From: Bradysia coprophila | Taxonomy: Eukaryota > Arthropoda > Insecta > Diptera > Sciaridae | Reading direction: 5' to 3' | Assembly: GCF_014529535.1 (NCBI RefSeq) | Contig: NW_023503592.1 | Location: 1,549,248 to 1,613,247 of the forward strand | DNA length: 64,000 nucleotides | Part shown: positions 57,901 to 64,000 of the stretch, in pieces | Numbering within the stretch: the stretch's first letter is position 1 | Layout of the letters: the number at the start of each line of letters is the position of its first letter | Made by a program: the position numbers and the translations under genes | The notes under the pieces: generated by a model | The model's input: the letters and a program-made list of their open reading frames with translations, nothing else | The model's database searches: none | Told to the model about the DNA's origin: nothing

Positions 57901-58338
57901 TGTCCTTCCAGTGCTCACTTATGGAGCGGAAACGTTAACTTTAACAAAAGCATCCGAAGATAAATTGAGAGTGACACAAAGAGCCATGGAACGGAGTATG
58001 CTTGGAATAACACTCAGAGACAGAATGACGAATCAATGGATTCGACAACAAACCAGGGTCGTTGATGTCATGGAAAGAATAGCATCTCTGAAATGGAGCT
58101 GGGCGGGACATATTGCAAGAAGGACAGACGAACGTTGGACCAAAAAGATCATGAACTGGCGACCATATAAAAGACGAGCTATAGGTAGACCACCAGAGAG
58201 ATGGACAAACGGAATTAAGAATATTGCAGGTACAAACTGGCAGCAAATGGCAATGGATCGTACGAAATGGAAAGAAGTTGGAGAGGCCTACATCCAGCAG
58301 TGGATAGAAACAGGCTGAAAAAGAAGAAGAAGAAGAAG
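54985..58338 (+). mobile_element. full-length RTE-type LINE with target duplication
   Basis: ATTTTGCTAGA at 54974-54984 and 58339-58349 is the target-site duplication, inside a 144-bp repeat unit. The element has a 277-bp 5' leader, one ORF (55262-58318) and almost no 3' UTR: the stop codon is followed directly by an AAG-repeat tail, typical of RTE-clade LINEs that end in short tandem repeats. With an unbroken ORF, complete ends and a perfect duplication it may be active or recently active. Confidence 0.96.
55262..58318 (+). CDS. endonuclease-reverse transcriptase of the RTE-type LINE
   Basis: A 1018-aa polyprotein that nicks target DNA and copies the element RNA onto it. After a basic leader of about 75 aa comes an APE endonuclease with IATYNARTLS, VGVSEVRKPG, QVYAPT, YLIGDFNAKLG, KNEIDYI and GSDHRMV (to about 320). 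The reverse transcriptase starts at about 535 with KKSPGEDGVPVEAIK, then LLHKKGDITKLENYRPIS, FIDFEKAFDSV, RGVRQGDTISPKLF and the catalytic LRFADDIVPIA. The C-terminal region has LTYGAETLTLT, WSWAGHIAR and GRPPERW, usual for RTE and related clades. I chose the ATG at 55262 as the first in frame. Translation could also begin later, before the endonuclease. All catalytic motifs look intact. Confidence 0.95.
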   Translation: MGKALWKRMFKKSNTTPSGTVHFDRHGGPGTCRNVRVRARGLPGASKVKLSYSPTRSSKRGVLMLKTFKRSHNELYIATYNARTLSSRQKMQEMEEELEKIKWDVVGVSEVRKPGEECLKLQSGHTFFYRGSDSQMLMHGVGLFINKRWSDRIIHTKSISDRVIYVILKINNRYSVKLIQVYAPTSTHDDEEVERFYEDVEKALDENPSHYQYLIGDFNAKLGKREEDSEVSVGSFSNDQRNERGNTLLNFLQQHNLYAMNSFFAGKPQRKWTWASADGVTKNEIDYIITGCKSTVKNVTVLNNFSTGSDHRMVRARVTLNTRFQRSQLVQKSERIDVQRLYTQNEEFATKMTAELDNVNNQCETLDELNTKIVDTIMGFMKSKCKSVQGKESKLSRETLDLIASRAELVKNGGRDSVEYRNLSKSINKARRSDERKYNVQLAQNIIEANCNMKVLRRKMTNAKKEIFKLRDKTGTIQTDRNAILNIATEFYENLFSSARQSPTEETEDRPIIRNVGSEDMPDITVDEVKAAVAEMKNKKSPGEDGVPVEAIKLGGDSLLKAITALFNQCLQWEEVPEAWENAVITLLHKKGDITKLENYRPISLLSTLYKLFMKIITKRNTNKFDFYQPVEQAAFRSGFSTNDHLQVMRTLIEKCREYNIDIVLLFIDFEKAFDSVETWSILDALDECRVDSRYSNTIRYVYKNATSCIKLHKSTEKFRIGRGVRQGDTISPKLFTAILQSIFRKLNWSKMGLKINGEYLSNLRFADDIVPIAANLGQAQLMLQQLSEEASKVGLKMNLSKTKVMTNIGDDREIKIGDTVIERVDSYVYLGHKLKLGLDNQTAEIRRRIGLAWAAFGKLRLIFKSKMNNSLKRKVFDTCVLPVLTYGAETLTLTKASEDKLRVTQRAMERSMLGITLRDRMTNQWIRQQTRVVDVMERIASLKWSWAGHIARRTDERWTKKIMNWRPYKRRAIGRPPERWTNGIKNIAGTNWQQMAMDRTKWKEVGEAYIQQWIETG

Positions 58339-58690
58339 ATTTTGCTAGATTTAGTTTTTTATGGAAGGTAATTGAATACCGAAAAGAACGTGGCGAAAAA
58401 AGTTTCAAATTTGGGCCCTTGCCTTGGACTAAGGCCGCTACTCGGCCTTAAGTGTTTTTTGCACATAAATCGAGTAAATCTCATCCGATTTTGCTAGTTT
58501 TTGTTTCATTTGAGAGATAATTGAATGCCGAATAGAATGATGGCAAAAAAAGTTTCAAATTTGGGCCCTTGCACTAAGGCCGCTACTCGGCCCTAAGTGC
58601 TTTTCGAGTAAATCTCAACCGATTTTGCTAGTTTTTGTTTCATTTGAGAGGTAATTGAATACCCAATGGAAAGTTGGCAAAAAATTTTGG
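58339..58690. repeat. 144-bp array, right part
   Basis: It continues the unit interrupted by the LINE and holds two further partial units (TACTCGGCC near 58439 and 58584). A 14-bp slip (GCCTTGGAC) and one shortened unit mark local rearrangement. Confidence 0.92.
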
Positions 58691-58880
58691 GTTTCTAAAA
58701 TAATGACGTAAATTGTTGGTTTTATTTGAAAGGTACTTCGTACGGGCTTTCGTAATTGCGCTGTGCGCAATTTAAAAAATGAACAGTTTCAGTAAATTTG
58801 ACAATGCCCAACTTGACTTGCATTTTGGTAACAGACGCATTAGACGGTTGTAGACGTATTAGGGTTCCGGACTTATTAAA
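58690..58880. repeat. TCGTACGGGGC-family module, partial
   Basis: GGTACTTCGTACGGGCTTTC, the GCGC palindrome (TTGCGCTGTGCGCAA) and TTTGGTAACAGACGCATTAG are in the same order as at 39481. It stops at 58880, where unrelated sequence begins. Confidence 0.88.
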
Positions 58881-59401
58881 AAAAAACCTTTTTGTTATTG
58901 AAATCCTCGAGTTGTAGGTTCAGGAATGAGGTGAAGCACTCGGAATAATGGAATTTTATGAACTTACCTCTACACACCTTGAGAGCCTTGAAAATGGAGA
59001 GGAACACAAAAAATGGGGAATACGCACGGTGCGGTTGAATGTATTTTAACTGAGCATTTCGATGCACTTTTGATATTTTTGGATATTATTAGTCAGCTCG
59101 GAGCAAGGTTCCACAAAAATTTTTGATTTTCATCCGTACCGTCGGTGACATTGGTGCATAGCCCATCCTGTCTACAGAGAGTTGTGGAAAACTGGTTGTG
59201 GTTTCAATCGATAGTGCCTGAAATTCTAATAACAATTGTACAAAAATTTGGTACCCTAAGTGCAAGTGAAGCCGGCCGAGACACGCTAAAGTTGAAAAAA
59301 AACGTGATTTTCAAACAGTCATAGAGGCGTGGATGCTTGAGGGATGAAACTAATAAATAGTTCTAGCAGTAGAGCAACGTTTCCTCTACCAATTACCAAA
59401 A

Positions 59402-59747
59402 AAATATTTTTGAAGACCAACTACGTAGAGGCCGACAGTAGCTCAAAGCTCTCATATTTAATAAAATATGCAGGTTTCAAATGCACCTGAAACACACTTA
59501 TTAAAATTTTTTATAATTAAAATGGTTAATTCTGAAATACTGGAAGTCTCAGCTGTTCATCGACACCACACATGTAATGACTCATGTCAACAGTGCCGAT
59601 ATGTTGGATGAATAAGTGAAATGTGTCCTTCTACAGCGAAATTTTGTGCATCTCAGGTGCCTCTGAAACCTGCAAATCTTACCAAATATCAGTGAAAAAC
59701 TTTGAGCTACTGTCGGCCTCTATGTAGTTGGTCTCCAAAAATAATTT
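59402..59747. mobile_element. inverted-repeat element, about 345 bp
   Basis: TTTGAAGACCAACTACGTAG with GCCGACAGTAGCTCAAAG is inverted at 59690-59747. The inner arms GCAGGTTTCAAATGCACCTG and the GTGCCTCTGAAACCTGC region also pair. It is noncoding. Confidence 0.8.
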
Positions 59748-60210
59748 TTAGCCCCGTACGAAGTACACAGGGGCTTATAGGATTACGATGCCGTGTGTAA
59801 TTGATGGAATTCGAAGCAGACGGTAAGGGCAAAGTGCTTGCCTATGTTCATAGATAACGAATCCGCAATAAAAATTTTGTCGGTCTGTCTGTCCGTCACG
59901 TTGATATCTTGAGTAAATCAAATCCGATTTCAATTTTTAGCCCCGTACGAAGTACGAAGGGGCTTATAGGATTACGATGCCGTGTGTAATTGATGGAATT
60001 CGAAGCAGACGGTAAGGGCAAAGTGTTTGCCTATGTTCATAGATGACGAATCCGCAATAAAAATTTGGGCCGTCTGTCCGTCTGTCTGTCACGTCGATAT
60101 CTTGAGTAAATCAAATCCGATTTCAAATTTTTTTTTTCCCTGAAAGATAGTCAAAATAGTGAGGCTAAGTTCGAAGATGGGCGATTTTGGGTCGACCCCT
60201 CCCGAGCTGG
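59748..60210. repeat. two tandem TCGTACGGGGC-family modules
   Basis: AGCCCCGTACGAAGTAC recurs at about 59751 and 59939, 188 bp apart. Each is followed by GGCTTATAGGATTACGATG, GACGAATCCGCAATAAAAA, a TCTGTCTGTC tract and TTGAGTAAATCAAATCCGAT. The second continues into the long form with GGCGATTTTGGGTCGACCCC. Confidence 0.9.
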
Positions 60211-60600
60211 GGCCCCATAAGTGATTTAACGTTTTCCGAAGATAACTCTGGCCATTTAAAGGATACACTTGTAAGTAATACGTCAAATGAAAGGTATTTA
60301 CAATACCGATCGACGAAAAAAAAGTTCATGGAAATCGGATGGCCGACTCGTGAGTTAGACCCCTTGGTGGTAACTAGGTACAGGGCGGCAACCCGTTTTT
60401 GCTTGAACGTTGGCCAAATTTGAACGGATTTTAATAGGTTTTGCTTTATTTGATAGGTATTGACCGTTCCAATCAGGGAAAGAAAAGTTCATTAAATTCG
60501 GTTCACCGGAGCGTGAGCTAGGTCTCTTGGACTCGGCTACTCGGCCGTAGAGTGAAGGTGGTGTTTTTTGTTAATATCTCGAGTAAAATTTGACCAAATT
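60210..60600. repeat. decayed continuation of the repeat system
   Basis: It has phrases such as TTTGAAAGGTA, TACTCGGCC and CGAGTAAAATTTGACC that echo the 144-bp units at lower similarity. There is no gene. Confidence 0.55.
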
Positions 60601-60604
60601 TCAT

Positions 60605-61536
60605 GAATTTTTTTTTTTTGAAAGGTACTAACGAATGTAAAGCAGCCGTACTACTTTCCACCTCCTAACAAAATGGCCGTCGGCCGCCATTTTGGATTTT
60701 TGTAAAAACAATATAAAACGGTGAAAATAATTCTTACAAAGTTATTGATCAGTGGGAAGTGATTGGTTATGTGTGTGTGGTGTATCAAGGATCCCAAATA
60801 TGGATATCTATATATAAATATATATAGTATATTGAGCTATATAACGGTATAGATAGTTATTTTGAGCTATATACTAGCATATTTATCAGTAAATTGTTTA
60901 TTTATAGGTAAATATAGGACTGAGGAAATTGTAGGTCAATTTGAAATTTGTGTTACGTTTGAAAGGAACATCGTACGGGGCTTCGTAATTGCGCTATGCG
61001 CAATTTTTAAGACGTACAAATTTCATAAGAATTTTACTTTACCGACGTTTACGGGAAGAGTAGGGCTACGGACGAACTAGGGTCACGTGCGCAATAGATG
61101 TACGGGTTCGTACGGGGCTCAATCGCAGCAAACGCTCCGACTGTTCTGACGGCTCGTTTTTTGTTTGAAAGGTACTAACGAATGTAAAGCAGCCGTACTA
61201 CTTTCCACCTCCTAACAAAATGGCCGTCGGCCGCCATTTTGGATTTTTGTAAAATCAATATAAATCGGTGAAAATGATACTTACTTAATTTTAGGTCAAT
61301 TCGAAATTTGTGTTACATTTGAAAGGAACGTCGTACGGGGCTTCGTAATTGCGCTATGCGCAATTTTTAAGACGTACACATTTCATAAGAATTTTACTTT
61401 ACCGACGTTTACGGGCGCAGTAGGCTTACGGTAAGAGTAGGGCGACGGACGAACTAGGGTCACGTACGCAATAGATGTACGGGTTTGTACGGGGCTCAGT
61501 CGCAGCAAACGCTCCGACTGTTCTGACGGCTCGTTT
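60605..61536. repeat. direct duplication of a two-part module
   Basis: Block 1 (GAAAGGTACTAACGAATGTA ... AAAATGGCCGTCGGCCGCCA) occurs at about 60618-60735 and 61165-61280. Block 2 (GAAATTTGTGTTACGTTTGA, TTGCGCTATGCGCAA and CAAACGCTCCGACTGTTCTG) occurs at about 60940-61155 and 61300-61536. The order 1-2-1-2 shows a tandem duplication, with about 200 bp of extra AT-rich sequence in the first copy. Confidence 0.92.
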
Positions 61537-61539
61537 TTT

Positions 61540-62489
61540 CTGGCCTACTTGCTAAGGTCTAAAATGTCTCTGTGTACTGTCTTGTACACAATCGAGACTG
61601 TATGTCCACCGACTTTATGATTTTTAACGATTGCAAACCAAAAAATTCTTCAAAGATATTTCGTACTGAAAAACCATATTTTTCAATTTTGTCGAAACTT
61701 TTCGGCCCACCTGTAATTTCTACATAAAATTCGTCATTTTTGGGCCAAAAACCGACCGATATCTCGAGAATGACCAGTGAAATTGGAGAATGACCAGTGA
61801 AATTGGAGAATGACCTGGAACTCAGCCTGGCACCCGAACATTCCGTAATCGGGGCACTAAAAGCTACCAAGAACTATCATCAAACTTTGCGAACTATACG
61901 GAATCTTCTGTGGCCCCTCGACTATTTGGCTCAATAAACTTTATATTCTCTCATGTCCGACCAAAGCTGTGGAACACATAACTGAATATCGAGGTGTCCC
62001 TGATATTTCGTAATTTTTTTAACAAACTTGTTCCGTAAAACGGATTTGTAATTTCAATGATTTATATCTCTACAAAATGACCACCGATTTCGACATGTGA
62101 GAGCCACGATAGCTAGTTGAACTCGTACGTATGCCACGATTAAATGACAGTTAAATGAGCCTATTTGGAGCTTATTTTGTTGTATGGATTGCAGTCTACG
62201 ACAAAAATTTTAATTGGACTCACACCTTCGATTTGATGATTCTATGTTAGTGGCAAAAAGCAAGGCTGTAAATTTACAGCCTTAGCAAAAATGGGAGATC
62301 TCGGTAAAGATCAGCCGTTCAGAGCATACGTAATATTTGAATGCCCCCCTTACCACATATAATAACAACCACATCCTTACAACATATTTTACACAATGCG
62401 AGTGTGTTAGTAAGAAACGTAAACGTGGGGATGTATATCGTTAAATTGACACATTCAATCATTCATTGGCTCGATACAGTTAGCATAAA
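61540..62489. other. intergenic upstream of the eggless-like gene
   Basis: A 20-bp direct duplication (AATGACCAGTGAAATTGGAG) lies at 61770-61809. The minus-strand frame 61559-61870 has no recognised domain. The promoter of the downstream gene should lie near the right end, but no core element is clear. Confidence 0.45.
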
Positions 62490-64000
62490 ATGGAGCATTG
62501 TGAACAAACGTCTGAAATAATGGACATCGAAAAAAACGCAAAATTGTCAAAAATTATCGAAGACAATTCTGCATCAAATCATTCCAACAGAAGTGATGGA
62601 TGGAGTGATGCTATAACCGGAGGTCATCACGATGTTGTGAGCTTGCTGAGTGACAATGAAGGCGAGGTCATGAATAGTAATGGAAGCGCTGATGACAATG
62701 CAGAGTCGATGGGTTATGGCTTGAACAATGAAGCCACATGGACATTAGTAGAACCAACAATTGTTCAACGTGACAGCAATGATAGTGACAGTGGCATCGT
62801 TATGCCGGACAATTCGGTCGTAAATTTCAGAGGTAATTGGATTGATTGTGGAGCATTTGGTCTATCAAGCACTCATGTCAAAATTCTTGTATTTTAGAAC
62901 AATCCGCAGAGCGGACGCAAAACTCTCAAAAACAAGAAGCGTTCAACATTAACTGCACCGATTTACAGCCAAACTGTGAATCGGTAACGTCAAATATTCT
63001 CAACTCACTCGCATCGAATGAATTTCAACACGATGCTGGTTCAGCGGACGACAAAACGACTCGGAAGAAATGCATCAATTCCGAATGTTCGTCGGATAAG
63101 AAAAAGACCACATTCTATGACACCCCGATTTGGTCGCTAAATTACTTCAATGTTCCACGCAACTACAGTCGGCGACAATCTGTGTGTCAGCGATGCTTTG
63201 ACGTCTCGATTAACGATTACGAGCGCTTGGGTGCGGCGCTAGTGAATCAACAGCCGTTAATGCTGGAACGGTTGCCTATTCGGCCGGAAGTGGTCGAAAT
63301 AATTGACAGTGAAGAGGAGGACAAAGGTGGTGTAGGCGACACGGAAGCTTTGCCATCGAATACGTTGACCCTATTGGAAGAGAATGTGGATGTGGTTCTG
63401 CAAGAAACCGTCAACCGTTTCGGCATTGAACAACAGATGCGATGGGCGAATCAGATTTTGGAGGTAAAATGAACTGAAATGCGAACGGCACATTTACTGA
63501 CGGAACCCTCATTTTTCTCCTAATTCTAACCGGCAGCATAGAGTGGACGTGAATTCAGCTATAAGCGACCGCATTGACGAGGAAATCCGATCCATGGATC
63601 AGTTAAGGGATTCAATGTACAAGAATCTGTACAGCCGCTCCAGATATGCCATTGAAGAGTTGCCACCGTTCGATTTGAACACAAACAAGCGGCTGCATAT
63701 GTTCGGACCGAACTATCCACCTTGTGGTAAAGTTGTCTATCCGCCAGTCGACAAGAACTCATTTTATTATGCGGTCCGCACCAAATTGCTATCGACTTGG
63801 ATGCCATGCAAAGTTACTGAATATGGGGACGGTCCTGTTGACGGGGTGAGTTCAGCTTTTTTTTCGTCTTGGTATTTTCTGCGGTCAATAGAGTGGTCCA
63901 GTTTTCGAGGAGTTGAAGCTGCGGACCACAATTGATTTATAAAGAACTGGAACAATATAAAGAGTGGTAATGGGAGTGATTTTTGCAGTTAACTTCAGCT
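62490..64000 (+). CDS. egg: probable eggless/SETDB1 H3K9 methyltransferase, N-terminal part, truncated by window edge
   Basis: Exons by GT-AG sites with continuous phase: 62490-62832, 62898-63463, 63537-63845 and 63989-64000 onward. The first ATG has good context (AAAATGG). About 410 residues are visible. The first ~110 are acidic and polar (LLSDNEGEV and RDSNDSDSG). Then comes a cysteine-containing block (CINSECSSDKKKTTFYDTP, LNYFNVPRNY, VCQRCFDV), a VVEIIDSEEED stretch and a predicted helical segment (LLEENVDVVLQETVNRFG). The motif MFGPNYPPCGKVVYPP precedes SFYYAVRTKLLSTWMPCKVT, the start of a Tudor domain. This order matches insect eggless, which silences heterochromatin and transposons by H3K9 trimethylation. 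The Tudor remainder, MBD and bifurcated SET domain would lie beyond 64000. The identification rests on remembered family features. Confidence 0.72.

Noticed and set aside
63846-63988. Read-through of exon 3 of the eggless-like gene to a stop at 63935
   Set aside because: A GTGAGT donor at 63846 and a TTTTTGCAG acceptor at 63988 keep phase 0, and the Tudor sequence stops matching at the donor.

Overview
This is a nuclear segment of an animal genome, most likely an insect and plausibly a nematoceran fly such as a fungus gnat (inference). Genes have short GT-AG introns, AATAAA signals and pol III tRNA genes ending in oligo-T. The host genes recognised match dipteran-type families. The sequence is AT-rich and crowded with mobile elements. 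I cannot fix the species from sequence alone.

Host genes, left to right: a tRNA-Asp gene (289-360); an eight-exon peptide N-glycanase gene (4037-8711, + strand) whose introns hold a LINE scrap and a 20-bp minisatellite; a nearly intronless three-RRM protein of the hnRNP Q/R type (12562-14015); a tRNA cluster at 15991-20258 (Asp, Gly, Glu-CTC and four identical Glu-TTC genes in two head-to-head pairs); a degraded PHF7/G2E3-like PHD gene (about 36600-37526, - strand); a 592-codon uninterrupted gene for a HypX/HoxX-type protein (46559-48337), a family known from bacterial NiFe-hydrogenase maturation; and the 5' end of a probable eggless/SETDB1 H3K9 methyltransferase gene running off the right edge (62490-64000).

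Mobile elements fill the rest. One RTE-type LINE family is present as a full-length copy with an intact 1018-codon ORF and target-site duplication (54985-58338) and as several truncated copies (1242-2551, 6695-6784, 29273-31756 and 44594-45713). A second LINE (about 51075-52720) is split by a small hAT-like element. hAT-like nonautonomous elements with 8-bp target duplications lie at 24711-25105, 30106-31391 and 51340-51787. A young but incomplete BEL/Pao-like LTR element with a gag-like region lies at 31944-34453. Many hairpin MITEs are scattered between.

From about 38.7 kb onward a different repeat system dominates: 144-bp tandem units, plus a dispersed module that carries the string TCGTACGGGGC and a GCGC palindrome. 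It recurs at 19.3, 39.5, 43.6, 53.0-54.1, 58.7, 59.7-60.2 and 60.9-61.5 kb, in places as large inverted structures. I do not recognise this system.

The two observations most worth following are the HypX-like gene in an animal chromosome and the 144-bp/TCGTACGGGGC repeat system.
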